A stretch of 42,898 bases of DNA from QAMH01 sp900556425 (GTDB taxonomy: Bacteria > Actinomycetota > Coriobacteriia > Coriobacteriales > QAMH01). The translations under genes were made by a program, and so were the position numbers. Where the stretch lies: NCBI GenBank assembly GCA_902475535.1, contig CABRZR010000018.1, positions 1 to 42,898 of the forward strand, given 5' to 3'. Positions 18,110-27,182 of the stretch are shown here, piece after piece (position 1 is the first letter of the stretch; every line of letters starts with the position of its first letter). Below the pieces are notes generated by a model, which was given only the letters and a program-made list of their open reading frames with translations, did not search any database and had not been told where the DNA came from.

Positions 18110-18694
18110 CTACACTGCCGGGTTCGTGAGCCGCAGGATGTTGCGGCCAAACTCGTAGCCGTAGGGCGGCTCGGCCACCCAATCGGCCCTGAAGTCGCGT
18201 GTCGTGGTCGAAACGTTTTCCCCGCGGTTCACCGTCAGGTACTCGTCACTCCATATGTCGCGGTCGAAGGCGAGCAGTCCACCGTCCTCGCTCTCGACGA
18301 TCACGGCCTGCGCCCACTTGAAGTCGATGAGGCGACGCGATCCCTTGGAAAGCAACGCCGTGTCCACCACTACGAGCACGTCGGCCACCTGGAATCCGCA
18401 CTCCACACGCGTCACGTGCTTGCCCGGCGGCGTCCACAGCTCCCCCTTCGCGGGCTCGGCACGCAAAATCGCGACTTCCTCCTCGACGAAATCCGGCCCC
18501 AGCGCCAGCGTCTCATGCTCGTTCACGAGGTCGACCGCGAAGCCGTCGAAGACGAGCCGCACGGTCTTGTATATGTGGTCGCTCTCACCATCGAGGCAGT
18601 AGCCCTCGTAGGCGACGAGTTCGCGGCCGATGCACGAGCGCAAGAGCGCCAGCGCCGCATCGTCGAACTGCCTGCCGATTTCTATCAGGCTCAT
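18110..18694 (-). CDS. Uncharacterised protein
   Basis: I do not recognise this 194-aa protein. It has no signal peptide or membrane segment and reads as a soluble mixed alpha/beta protein, with FVEEEVAILRAEPAKGELW, QVADVLVVVDTALL and ADWVAEPPYGYEFGRN near the C-terminus. The frame opens at 18778, but MSLIEIGRQFDD at 18694 has an AAAGGCGG ribosome-binding site 7 nt upstream, while the upstream part overlaps the divergent aminopeptidase start. A TATACT at 18729-18724 on the minus strand could be its -10. Confidence 0.7.
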   Translation of the reverse strand: MSLIEIGRQFDDAALALLRSCIGRELVAYEGYCLDGESDHIYKTVRLVFDGFAVDLVNEHETLALGPDFVEEEVAILRAEPAKGELWTPPGKHVTRVECGFQVADVLVVVDTALLSKGSRRLIDFKWAQAVIVESEDGGLLAFDRDIWSDEYLTVNRGENVSTTTRDFRADWVAEPPYGYEFGRNILRLTNPAV

Positions 18695-18776
18695 GACAAA
18701 CCCGCCTTTCGCCTCGCACTCGTAGTATATTGACGCACTAAGCATACTGCATCGACCACCATATAGGAGGGTGTTC

Positions 18777-20201
18777 ATGGAACGCGAGAACGCATGGAAG
18801 AGCTATAGCGACAAGGACCTCGACAAACTCGAAAAACTCAGCGCCGACTACATCGAGTTCATCTCGGAGAACAAGACCGAGCGCGAGTGCGTGAACGCCT
18901 CGATCGCCATGGCGGAAAAGGCCGGGTACAAGTCGCTTGTCAAGGCCATCAAGAAGCAGCGCAAGCTCAAGGCCGGCGACAAGGTCTACGCCCAGACCCA
19001 CGGCAAGGCCCTCATCCTGGCGGTGCTCGGCACCGACCCGCTCGAGGACGGCTTCAACATCCTGGGCGCCCACATCGATTCGCCGCGCCTCGATGCCAAG
19101 CAAAACCCGCTCTACGAGAACACCGACATAGCCCTGCTCGACACGCATTATTACGGCGGTATCAAGAAGTACCAGTGGGTCACGCTCCCGCTCGCCATCC
19201 ACGGCGTCATCGCCCTCAAGGCGGGCAAGTCCATCGAAGTTCGCGTGGGCGAGGATCCGTCCGACCCCGTGTTCTGCATCTCGGACCTGCTTCCCCACCT
19301 GGGCCAAAAGCAGATGGAGAAGAGCGCCAAGGAGGTCATCGATGCCGAGGACCTCGACGTAATCGTAGGCAGCAGGCCGCTCCTGTTCGAGAAGGACAAG
19401 CTCAACGACGATTCGCCCGCATGGGAGAAGGTCGCTGAGAAGGAGCCGGTCAAGGCTTCCGTGCTCAAGTACCTCGCCGAATACTACGGCATCGAGGAGG
19501 AGGACTTCCTCTCCGCCGAGCTCGAAATCGTGCCGGCCGGTCGCGCGCGCGAGATGGGCTTCGACCGCTCCATGGTAATCGGCTATGGCCAAGATGACCG
19601 CGTCTGCGCCTACACGTCGCTCGTCGCCCAGCTCGCCATCGAGGATCCCAAGCGCACCGCCGTCACCGTGCTGGTCGACAAGGAGGAGATCGGCTCCGTG
19701 GGTGCCACGGGCATGGAGTCGCTGTTCTTCGAGAACACCATCGCCGAGATCATGGAGCTCGCCGGCGAGGGCGGACAGCTCAAGCTGCGTCGCGCGCTCG
19801 GCGCATGCAAAATGCTGTCCTCCGACGTCTCCGCCGCGCTCGACCCTTGCTATGCGAGCGTCTTCGAGCCCAAGAACGCCGCATACATGGGCCGTGGCCT
19901 CGTCTTCAACAAGTACACGGGCGCGCGCGGCAAGAGCGGCAGCAACGACACGTCCGCCGAGTTCGTCGCCGAGGTACGCAAGGTCATGGACGATGCCGGC
20001 GTCGCGTTCCAGACCGCCGAGCTCGGCCGCGTCGACATCGGCGGCGGCGGCACGATCGCCTACATCCCGGCCAAGTACGACATGGACGTCATCGACAGCG
20101 GCGTGGCCGTGCTCTCGATGCACGCACCCTGGGAGATCACGAGCAAGGCCGACATCTACGAGGCCCGCAAGGGCTACGAAGCGTTCCTCAAGAACGCGTA
20201 G
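18777..20201 (+). CDS. M18-family aminopeptidase
   Basis: A cytoplasmic zinc metallo-aminopeptidase (474 aa) of the M18 family, which removes N-terminal residues, often acidic ones. Metal ligands and catalytic residues are visible: His-Asp in LGAHIDSPRLDAK, the Glu-Glu pair in VDKEEIGSVGATG, Asp in LSSDVSAALDP, and the terminal His in SMHAPWEITSKAD. The ATG at 18777 has AGGAGG 6 nt upstream; an upstream GTG at 18771 overlaps that site. Its last 121 bp, including the final His ligand, are duplicated at 29145-29265, so the 3' end may have been supplied by an inserted element. Confidence 0.93.
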   Translation: MERENAWKSYSDKDLDKLEKLSADYIEFISENKTERECVNASIAMAEKAGYKSLVKAIKKQRKLKAGDKVYAQTHGKALILAVLGTDPLEDGFNILGAHIDSPRLDAKQNPLYENTDIALLDTHYYGGIKKYQWVTLPLAIHGVIALKAGKSIEVRVGEDPSDPVFCISDLLPHLGQKQMEKSAKEVIDAEDLDVIVGSRPLLFEKDKLNDDSPAWEKVAEKEPVKASVLKYLAEYYGIEEEDFLSAELEIVPAGRAREMGFDRSMVIGYGQDDRVCAYTSLVAQLAIEDPKRTAVTVLVDKEEIGSVGATGMESLFFENTIAEIMELAGEGGQLKLRRALGACKMLSSDVSAALDPCYASVFEPKNAAYMGRGLVFNKYTGARGKSGSNDTSAEFVAEVRKVMDDAGVAFQTAELGRVDIGGGGTIAYIPAKYDMDVIDSGVAVLSMHAPWEITSKADIYEARKGYEAFLKNA

Positions 20202-20223
20202 GTGACATTTAGCTGATAGCCTT

Positions 20224-20256
20224 AAACGGGCGGTCGCACTTTGCGGCCGCCCGTTT
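20224..20256 (+). terminator. Terminator of the aminopeptidase gene
   Basis: AAACGGGCGGTCGCA and TGCGGCCGCCCGTTT form a 15-bp stem with one T.G pair and a 3-nt loop, 22 nt past the stop. The T-run is short (TTT inside the arm). It lies just beyond the duplicated segment. Confidence 0.75.
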
Positions 20257-20301
20257 CGATTGACCAACGTCACTTCATTCCATTGGGATGCATGAAACTG
20301 A

Positions 20302-20466
20302 CGATTATGTGAGACCGCGATAAGACCCGTGTAAGAAAATTTCGATTATGTGTGACTAATCGCAAAGCAACTTTCACACAATCGAGAAAACCCTACAATC
20401 ACGGCTGGCCAACTTCACAAAATCGTAAATTTCCCGCACCCCCGTACCGCCGGCTACGCATAATCG
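20302..20466. repeat. Cluster of CGATTNTGTG repeats
   Basis: CGATTATGTGAGA (20302) and CGATTATGTGTGA (20343) are direct copies. TTTCACACAATCG (20372), CTTCACAAAATCG (20413) and CGCATAATCG (20457) are inverted copies. The spacer lies between the convergent ends of the aminopeptidase and an MFS gene, so these are not ordinary promoter sites. No ORF is convincing in 20257-20527. Confidence 0.6.
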
Positions 20467-20527
20467 AAATTTCTTTGCATGCGAGCCCTATCACATGCGC
20501 ACCATCGCAAATCGAAAGCCGCGCTTC

Positions 20528-21796
20528 TTACTGCTTATCAAAACTGATAAGGCGGCGAGGTATCGCAAAGGCGATGATGCCAGCAGCTAGATACACGATG
20601 CCCGTAATTGCGAACAGAGCATAGTTGTTGGAGCCTGCACCAAGGGCGATGAGAACCGGTATGAGCCACGCTCCAAGGTTCTGCAACGTCGCTTGCAGAC
20701 CGCCTGCAACACCCATTATCTCCGGCTCGCGGATAATCTCCTTCAACATGCCCAGAAGCGCCTTGCCAAGCGGATTCACAACGCCGTTGAAGAAACCAGT
20801 TATGCCCAACAGCAAAACGACAAGCTCGCCATTGGGTATGAACCATCCGAACACGCATATCAGGAAGATGCATAGGCATCCGCTCAAAATGCACGCCTGC
20901 GTTCTCTTCATGCCAATCTTTTCGAGAACGAACGGAAACAGGATGCTCACAGTCATCATTCCAAAGCTGTTGAGCGTAACCATGTTATTTGCAAAGATCT
21001 CCGTTACCCCTTTCGAGGCTACGACAGCAGCCGTCAGACTCGACGCGAAGGTCGTGCCAGCTCCCATGGGCAAGGCAATGACCAGTGAGGCGATCCAAAC
21101 CCAGGGTCGCTTGAAAACAGCGAGATACTCGGAAATGCCAATATGGCTGCCAGCTGACTCTGCCGCCTTCTGCGGCGTCTTTCCCAGAAGCATGAAGCAC
21201 AGGACACCAACTGTGGATACGACGCTCGTGGCGGTGAGGACGGCCATCGTCGATTCAAAAAGGGCGGGAAACTGCACGCCCAGTGTAATGCCCACCGGCG
21301 CTCCTGCGACGTAAAACCCCATCGCCAAGGCAATACGATTCTTGAACCATAAGCTTAGGTACTTGAGCGAATTCGCATTGAGCCCGGCAAGGCCAAATCC
21401 TATGACGAAAGTCGCAAGATAATATAGCCAGAACTGGCCTGTGGGATAGAATGCGACACGCATCCATACACCAGCCAACGATATAAGAGCGCCAATCTTC
21501 ATGGCAGTCGAGACTTGTATCTTGTCTCCAAGAACACCAAACGGAATGGCAAACACGGCTCCGGTGAGAAAAGAAGCGGACGCGAGCACGCCAACATCGG
21601 CTGGATTGATTCCGTAATCGCTTACCAAACGCGCGCCAACGCCGCCGGTAACACCCACTGCACACTCGAGCGCGACGTGGCACAAAAAGATTCCTGCAAG
21701 GGCAATCCACTTCTTGACCCCATAGGGATCAAGAATACGCTGATCCGCGAGGGGCTTTGACGTGCAAGCCCCTCGCCGCTCTTCATTTAACGACAT
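20528..21796 (-). CDS. MFS transporter (distal)
   Basis: A 422-aa major facilitator with about 12 hydrophobic segments. The helix 2-3 loop carries the MFS-type signature FAIPFGVLGDKIQVSTAMKIG, and the molecule ends with a short basic tail (IPRRLISFDKQ). The ATG at 21796 (MSLNEERRG) has AGGGAGA upstream; the frame opens 16 codons earlier without a good site. It is the last gene of the island's minus-strand block after the molybdoenzyme subunits, MFS1 and a small ORF. The context suggests import or export of the enzyme's substrate or product; the substrate cannot be read from sequence. Confidence 0.85.
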   Translation of the reverse strand: MSLNEERRGACTSKPLADQRILDPYGVKKWIALAGIFLCHVALECAVGVTGGVGARLVSDYGINPADVGVLASASFLTGAVFAIPFGVLGDKIQVSTAMKIGALISLAGVWMRVAFYPTGQFWLYYLATFVIGFGLAGLNANSLKYLSLWFKNRIALAMGFYVAGAPVGITLGVQFPALFESTMAVLTATSVVSTVGVLCFMLLGKTPQKAAESAGSHIGISEYLAVFKRPWVWIASLVIALPMGAGTTFASSLTAAVVASKGVTEIFANNMVTLNSFGMMTVSILFPFVLEKIGMKRTQACILSGCLCIFLICVFGWFIPNGELVVLLLGITGFFNGVVNPLGKALLGMLKEIIREPEIMGVAGGLQATLQNLGAWLIPVLIALGAGSNNYALFAITGIVYLAAGIIAFAIPRRLISFDKQ

Positions 21797-21932
21797 GGTC
21801 CATCTCCCTGCACTACCAGCTGTTGATGCGCTTATGAAACACATCAGCTGAAATAAGCGAATAATCCCTCATAGTGCATTTCTCCAAATCTCTCCTGGTC
21901 ACCCACAAGACGAAAGACCAGGTCGTCTTTTG

Positions 21933-22091
21933 CTATTCACCGGAGGGGGGCTTGGGAATGAAGATGTCGCGTTTTTTCGCATCATTGGCGACATGATTAT
22001 CCGCCATACCCATACGCTCGTAGGAGGTAAGCTCCCTCTCCTCCTGAGCCTCCTCGACACGCTTTTCGTCCGCTGCACTTTCATCTGCCAT
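21933..22091 (-). CDS. Small acidic ORF (52 aa)
   Basis: A 52-codon frame starting MADESAADEKRVEEAQEERE and ending DIFIPKPPSGE. It has a strong AAGGAG ribosome-binding site 8 nt upstream of ATG 22091. The product is very acidic, probably helical in its first half, with no membrane segment or cysteine. It lies on the same strand between the two MFS genes. It could be a transporter accessory peptide or an unrelated small protein; no family is recognised. A short AAGACGA/TCGTCTT hairpin lies just downstream (21907-21929). Confidence 0.6.
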   Translation of the reverse strand: MADESAADEKRVEEAQEERELTSYERMGMADNHVANDAKKRDIFIPKPPSGE

Positions 22092-22199
22092 GATGGTCTC
22101 TCCTTTTCTTTAAATCGTCAGCAATATCACAAGACCTGGAACTCATCTAACGATGCGTTCTGTAGTCGCAAGTTGCCAACATGAACGAATGGGGGGGGT

Positions 22200-22244
22200 G
22201 CCCAGCCGGTTGGGGGCAAAACTCAGGGAAATAGCCGGCTGGGC
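22200..22244 (-). terminator. Stem-loop after MFS1
   Basis: GCCCAGCCGG and CCGGCTGGGC close a stem of about 11 bp around a 21-nt loop, 16 nt past the MFS1 stop. There is no T run; a G8 tract flanks it on the plus strand (C8 on the transcript). It may partly end the enzyme-transporter message or stabilise its 3' end. Confidence 0.5.
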
Positions 22245-22260
22245 AAACGGATGGACGGTA

Positions 22261-23517
22261 CTACTTACCTTCCAGATCCGGACGCACCGGAAGCACCTTC
22301 TTCTTGACGTAGAGGGTGAGCACAACCGTAAGCACGAGGCTGACGATTGCAAGGCCGACGATGAGCGGCAGGCACGCGGCCCACACACCACCAGCGCCAT
22401 CGATGAGGGCACTGGGCAGCGTCACTCCGAGAGCACCACCGATGTTAGCGCCAATCATCATGATGCCCATGGCCATCGAAAGCGTCTTGGGGTTCTTCAG
22501 GATATCGGGCACCCAAGCAAACGCCACCGGCATGTTGATCGTGGAAACGAACGAGTACCAGATGATGAAGATTGCCATGATGGCAGCCGGGACACTGAAT
22601 ACGACGAGGAACGTCACGATACTCACGGCGCATATCGCCAGCATCAGCCAACCGCGCTTGGTCGGCTTGACGATATTGATGATGATGCCAATGAGCACAC
22701 TGCCGACAATGCCGCCAAGAGATCCCAGAGAAACCAGATTATTCGCATCTGCAGGATCCAGACCAGCGCCCATGGGGCTCGACAGGTAAGCCGGGTACAG
22801 ACCAGTGTAGACGGAACATCCAAATGCCAGACCACAGCAGATGAGGGTGAGCAGCCAAGGGCCCGGCTCCTTCAAACCATCGACGATCGAAGCCTTCTCC
22901 TCTGGCTCATCGGCGCCATCGGCATCGGCAGCTTGCTGACCCGGATTCTTAATGAACAAAATGAATAACACGAGGGCGATGATCTGGCAAACGCCAACAA
23001 CAACCCACTCGCCCTGCCAGCCGAATGCAGGGACGACGCCATTAGCGATCTGAGCGACCAGAAGCTGCGCGACAGGAACCCAAATAACCCAGATGCCATT
23101 GGGCAAGCCTCGTTGTTCAGGAGCGAAGCTTGCCGAGATAATCGCGACACTTACCATGGTCAGACAGCCATAGGAAACAGCGTCGAGCACGCGACTTGCG
23201 ATGAGCAACTCGATGCTCGGAGCAACGGCGCCCAAGAGGCATTCCAGAATGCCACAGACGATGACAATGATGCCGAATGTCTTGACGCCAACCTTCTGCA
23301 TGATGCCACCGGCGGGAAGCGCGGTAACCAGGCAACTGATACCGACAATGGACATCATCCAGCTGACCGTAGTCATGTCAGTCCCATAGAAGTTCATGAT
23401 GTTGGGCATGTTGACAGGGACCTTGAACATGCCCATTGCAATAGTGATGCCCGCGAAAAAGACGATTGCAAACTGCAACCACGCCTTTGCCGGACTCATG
23501 GTTTGCTTGTTATCCAT
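22261..23517 (-). CDS. MFS transporter (proximal)
   Basis: A 418-aa twelve-helix major facilitator. It begins with a short polar N-terminus, then AWLQFAIVFFAGITIAMGMF. The conserved loop is LPAGGIMQKVGVKTFG. An acidic central loop (ADADGADEPEEKAS) separates the halves, and it ends YVKKKVLPVRPDLEGK. The ATG at 23517 has AAGGAG upstream and lies 9 nt past the beta-subunit stop, so it is co-transcribed and probably co-translated with the molybdoenzyme. This close coupling makes it the best candidate for uptake of the enzyme's substrate. Confidence 0.88.
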   Translation of the reverse strand: MDNKQTMSPAKAWLQFAIVFFAGITIAMGMFKVPVNMPNIMNFYGTDMTTVSWMMSIVGISCLVTALPAGGIMQKVGVKTFGIIVIVCGILECLLGAVAPSIELLIASRVLDAVSYGCLTMVSVAIISASFAPEQRGLPNGIWVIWVPVAQLLVAQIANGVVPAFGWQGEWVVVGVCQIIALVLFILFIKNPGQQAADADGADEPEEKASIVDGLKEPGPWLLTLICCGLAFGCSVYTGLYPAYLSSPMGAGLDPADANNLVSLGSLGGIVGSVLIGIIINIVKPTKRGWLMLAICAVSIVTFLVVFSVPAAIMAIFIIWYSFVSTINMPVAFAWVPDILKNPKTLSMAMGIMMIGANIGGALGVTLPSALIDGAGGVWAACLPLIVGLAIVSLVLTVVLTLYVKKKVLPVRPDLEGK

Positions 23518-23526
23518 CGTAGCTCC

Positions 23527-24333
23527 TTATTCCTTTTCCAGTGGAAAGTCACCTATGTTGAGGCTTTCTTGCAACGTGATGGGCTTGTTCTTCACACCTT
23601 TGAAACCTGGAGCTTCAATGTTCAAAACATACTCACCAAGATTCAGGTGCTTGAACCAAAAGTCACCAAACCCATCCGTCTCGGTCTCGAGAGTCTCGCC
23701 ACTGGGGCAGCGCAAAGTCACCTTCGCGCCCTCGATGATGAGATCGGCTTCTGGATCCCATACTTCACCGGAAATAAAGAAGCCGAATGGGTTGAGATAA
23801 TGCACGCGCGAACCCGAATCAGCGATATTGAACGCGCCGGTATCTTGCGCAATCTCGTCAGCAAACTCCTCTTCATCACCGAAACGTAGGGCGCCCGTTG
23901 CGCAGGCATCAACACAGTGAGGGAGCTCTCCTTCATCGACAAGGTGAGCGCAACCGGTGCATTTTTGCGCAAGGCTCAAATCTTCGTTCCAATACACCGC
24001 ACCATACGAGCAAAGATGCACCAGGTCTTTCCTACCCACGGCCTTCTCAGGATCGATGATAACCAGGCCATCCTCGCGACGATACACGGCTTCGGGTGCA
24101 GCCTCGATCAAAGGGCAATACTCACAGTGACGGCACAGCATCGGACGATACTCAATGCGAACTTTAGGGACTTGGCCATGAGTGCGCTCGTACATCTTGA
24201 GCCAGAATTGTCCCGTATTTGGCTCTGGCTTCGAGTAGGGCGGCCATGCATTGCCAACGTTTTCATCCTTGCATGCAAGCTGACAGGCGTAACAGCCGTT
24301 GCACTTGTTAAGATCAACGACGAAAGTCTTCAT
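23527..24333 (-). CDS. Iron-sulfur beta subunit, transhydroxylase type
   Basis: An electron-transfer subunit (268 aa). Exactly twelve cysteines in the first 145 residues fit three [4Fe-4S] clusters: CNGCYACQLAC, MLCRHCEYC, LCSYG, KCTGCAHL and HCVDAC. DMSO-reductase-type partners usually carry sixteen for four clusters. From about residue 185 a beta-sandwich domain of the carboxypeptidase-regulatory/Cna-B type follows (ISGEVWDPEADLIIEGAKVT, then HLNLGEYVLNIEAPGFKGVK). This combination is known from the beta subunit of pyrogallol-phloroglucinol transhydroxylase. The ATG at 24333 lies 2 nt past the alpha stop, with GGAGG inside the last alpha codons. No Tat or Sec signal is present, so it is cytoplasmic. 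Confidence 0.87.
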   Translation of the reverse strand: MKTFVVDLNKCNGCYACQLACKDENVGNAWPPYSKPEPNTGQFWLKMYERTHGQVPKVRIEYRPMLCRHCEYCPLIEAAPEAVYRREDGLVIIDPEKAVGRKDLVHLCSYGAVYWNEDLSLAQKCTGCAHLVDEGELPHCVDACATGALRFGDEEEFADEIAQDTGAFNIADSGSRVHYLNPFGFFISGEVWDPEADLIIEGAKVTLRCPSGETLETETDGFGDFWFKHLNLGEYVLNIEAPGFKGVKNKPITLQESLNIGDFPLEKE

Positions 24334-24335
24334 CC

Positions 24336-26921
24336 TTATGCCTCCTCTTTAATCCAGCTGGTGATGTCAACGCCCTCGGCAGGGTCATAAGGACGATTGA
24401 ACGCCTCGGGGTATTCCTCTGCGAGCCTGAAAACGTCGACTTTCTCGATACCAACGAGGAAGCCACTGGTGACTTCACCCGCAGCGTTCTTGGATGTAAT
24501 CTTCGAAGGGGCGATAAGGTTATTGGCACCTCCACGATCGGAAACACCTGGCTCGATGGGATCGAGACGAGCGCCATGATCCTGATAAACGGTATTGGTG
24601 CGAATGCGCTCGGTCACAATAGCACCACCCAAGACCCAACCACGCTGGTTGTAGATCTTCACGATGTCGCCACTGATGATTCCAAGGGGAGCCGCATCTT
24701 TCGGATTGATCCAGACGGGCTCGTACATGTAGCCATCAGGTCCCTTTACCTTGCAGGTCGGGATTTCACGGATCCAAGGAATGTCATCCATGTTCGCATG
24801 AACGCGCCAACGAGGATGATTCGACACCATCAAGAAGGGATACTCTTGCGCGCGGTCGCACAGGAGGCTCTCCTGATGGCGGGTGCCATACTGGATGGAA
24901 TGCGGAACCGGCCTGCGCTCCTTGTCATCAGGGAAGTGCTCCGCGAGACCCGTTGCGTAGAATTCGATTTTGCCTGTTGGAGTCTGCAGAGGAAACGCCT
25001 CAGGGTCATTGCAGAAATTCTCCCAACCGCGGGGCAGGTCTTCCCAGTCCTCCATCGTGGGAGCAACGTAATAGCCCTTCTCCAAGAACTCATCGAACGT
25101 CATCTTGTCGGGAGCGCCTTGCTGAGCGCAATCAAAGCCAACCTTGACCCACTCCCTGACGTCCTTGCCCTCGGTGTACTCCTCGTAGAGGCCGAGCTTC
25201 TTGGCAACTTCGCCAACGGCTTCATAGTCACTCATCGATTCTCCGAGCGACTCAACTGCCTGCGCCTCATAGAAGATGCTGCCAAACTGGCCGCCACCAT
25301 TATCCTGTCCGACATCCTCTTCCTCGAACTTGGTGTTAATGGGAAGCAGGATATCCGCAAAGAGGCAGTCGTTCTCCATCCAGGGGTGTTGAGCGACAAC
25401 GCATTCGATTCTCTCATCGCGAAGCGCGTCCTCCATGGTGTTGCCACCGTTCCAGCATGTCGTCCAACACGGAGTGTCCGTCCAAATCATGTGAATCGGC
25501 TCAGCTCCCGGAATGGGGTACTGATACTGCTGGAACTGGTTTTCACGTGGCCAGGAGCATACGGTGTAGCCCATCCAAGTCAAGGGATTCTCGGCCGTAT
25601 AATCGCCAAGGAGCGCCTTGGCAACCAGAGTCTTGGGAATGGAAGACTTGGTTTCCTGGAAGTCCCAGCCATGGTAGGCCGCACCGACAATCATGTTGCT
25701 CGAATAGCAGGGAGCCGGTTGCTGAGACGGCAGGCCATACATGTACCACTCAATGAACTTGACAATGTTACGACCGGGCTTGCCAAGACCCATCATGGTC
25801 ATGAGCGCGGCTTCGAAACGCGCAGGCTCATGAGAATAGGTGGAGCGAATAAACGATCCGCCATTGCCATGGCCGATACTCGTGGCCCGCTTTGCCCATT
25901 GATGGGCAAGCGCTTTGATTTGGCGGGAGGGAACACCGCAGATAGGAGAAGCCCATTCAGGCGTCTTGGGCTGCCCATCTTCCTTGCCGAGAATATAGTA
26001 CTCGAACCAATCATAGCCCACGGAATGCGTATCGATATACTCCTGGTCAACGAGACCCTCCGTCATCCAGACATAGGCAACAGCCGCCTGCAACGCAGAG
26101 TCCGTATTGGGAAGAACAGGAATCCATTTGTCAGCATGCACCGCTGCGCCGTAGTTGAGATCAGGGCAGATATAGACTTGCTGAACACCGATCTCGGTAA
26201 GCCAGAAGCAATAGGCGCTGGGAAGCTGCCCCTGCCAACCCCAGGTCGTCGTCTCCATATCGCAGCCCCACAGAAGCAGCATGTCGGAGTTCTCGGCGAT
26301 GTCCAGAAGAAGGTTGCCGATCTCGAACTGACCCAACGGGTCTTCGCCCCACATGTGCTTTGCTCCCCAGTACCAACCTTCCCAGGAGTCTGGCTGGCGA
26401 GCCTGATAGGTCCAATCGTCGCCGATAAGGTTCATGAGGCGTGTCGGGCATCCATGCGACGCGTGGATAACCTTCGTCTCGCCATGTCCATCGGCCTGTA
26501 CAAACACCGACGATAAACCGTAGGTGTCTTTGACGCGCATAACCTCATCGGCAATGATCTGAGTTGCCTCATCCCAGGAGATACGCTCGAACTTGCTTTT
26601 TCCTCGATTCTGGGGATTCCTTTCTCCCTTGGGATCCCAATCAACGCGCTTCATTGGATAGAGGATGCGATTCTTCGAATACACACGATTCTTGTATGCG
26701 TATGCATATGGCGGAAGCATGGTCTTGAGACCGGAATGAAACTCGCTTCCTCTTGCTTTGATGGTCCACGGCTTGAGATGCTCCACGGAGTACTCTTTGT
26801 CGTAGCGCAGCGGGCGTGTGCGAATAATTTTGTCATCCTGCACATCGACCTCGGCAACATTCGCACCGATGCCGAACGAGTTCAGACCCGTTGCCTTGAT
26901 AACTGTTTTCTTGTCAGCCAC
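24336..26921 (-). CDS. Molybdopterin alpha subunit, pyrogallol transhydroxylase-like
   Basis: A DMSO-reductase-superfamily catalytic subunit (861 aa) binding bis-MGD. It has no twin-arginine signal and no N-terminal CxxC..C cluster motif, unlike most of the superfamily, but like pyrogallol-phloroglucinol transhydroxylase. Candidate active-site residues fit that enzyme: His146 (ADGHGETK), Asp178-Ser179 (RQPDSWEGW; the Ser would ligate molybdenum) and Tyr406 (PAPCYSSN). Cofactor-binding stretches include LLLWGCDMETTTWGWQ and MVSNHPRWRVHANMDD. The start is GTG 26921 with AAGGAGG 9 nt upstream. The likely chemistry is hydroxyl transfer on, or reductive dehydroxylation of, a polyphenol; gut Eggerthellaceae catechol dehydroxylases are the other plausible relatives. 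The substrate is unknown. Confidence 0.85.
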   Translation of the reverse strand: MADKKTVIKATGLNSFGIGANVAEVDVQDDKIIRTRPLRYDKEYSVEHLKPWTIKARGSEFHSGLKTMLPPYAYAYKNRVYSKNRILYPMKRVDWDPKGERNPQNRGKSKFERISWDEATQIIADEVMRVKDTYGLSSVFVQADGHGETKVIHASHGCPTRLMNLIGDDWTYQARQPDSWEGWYWGAKHMWGEDPLGQFEIGNLLLDIAENSDMLLLWGCDMETTTWGWQGQLPSAYCFWLTEIGVQQVYICPDLNYGAAVHADKWIPVLPNTDSALQAAVAYVWMTEGLVDQEYIDTHSVGYDWFEYYILGKEDGQPKTPEWASPICGVPSRQIKALAHQWAKRATSIGHGNGGSFIRSTYSHEPARFEAALMTMMGLGKPGRNIVKFIEWYMYGLPSQQPAPCYSSNMIVGAAYHGWDFQETKSSIPKTLVAKALLGDYTAENPLTWMGYTVCSWPRENQFQQYQYPIPGAEPIHMIWTDTPCWTTCWNGGNTMEDALRDERIECVVAQHPWMENDCLFADILLPINTKFEEEDVGQDNGGGQFGSIFYEAQAVESLGESMSDYEAVGEVAKKLGLYEEYTEGKDVREWVKVGFDCAQQGAPDKMTFDEFLEKGYYVAPTMEDWEDLPRGWENFCNDPEAFPLQTPTGKIEFYATGLAEHFPDDKERRPVPHSIQYGTRHQESLLCDRAQEYPFLMVSNHPRWRVHANMDDIPWIREIPTCKVKGPDGYMYEPVWINPKDAAPLGIISGDIVKIYNQRGWVLGGAIVTERIRTNTVYQDHGARLDPIEPGVSDRGGANNLIAPSKITSKNAAGEVTSGFLVGIEKVDVFRLAEEYPEAFNRPYDPAEGVDITSWIKEEA

Positions 26922-26962
26922 GAAATCCTACCTCCTTCAAAAAGACGCTCTCTCTTTTCTCA

Positions 26963-27085
26963 GAATTCTCGATACGTTTTGCGCGCGATGAACGTTGAGA
27001 ATTCCCTCCGAACGTATTATTGGAAGGGGCTTGGCTGCTTGAACAGTCACTATGATTTCATAATGCATATGTCAAAAATGCATAC
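26963..27085. promoter_or_regulatory. Divergent control region, molybdoenzyme operon and LysR
   Basis: In the 261-bp gap a perfect minus-strand TTGACA (27075-27070) is flanked by ATGCAT at 27063 and 27079 and by the palindrome TATGATTTCATA (27051-27062). The matching -10 is poor (TAGTGA), as expected for an activator-dependent promoter. In the leader GAATTCTC (26963-26970) and GAGAATTC (26997-27004) form an inverted repeat. The LysR product next door is the likely regulator binding here. Confidence 0.55.
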
Positions 27086-27182
27086 CTGCAGTTAGACGTG
27101 CATCACGCTAAAAACGAGAACACGGCGTTGCATGTTGCAGAGGGATTTCAGGACTAGAATAGAATCGAGGGGAGGCACAGAT

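Noticed and set aside
24576..26516. A 646-codon plus-strand frame opposite the molybdoenzyme alpha gene
   Set aside because: The minus frame has clear family motifs and operon context; the plus frame has neither.
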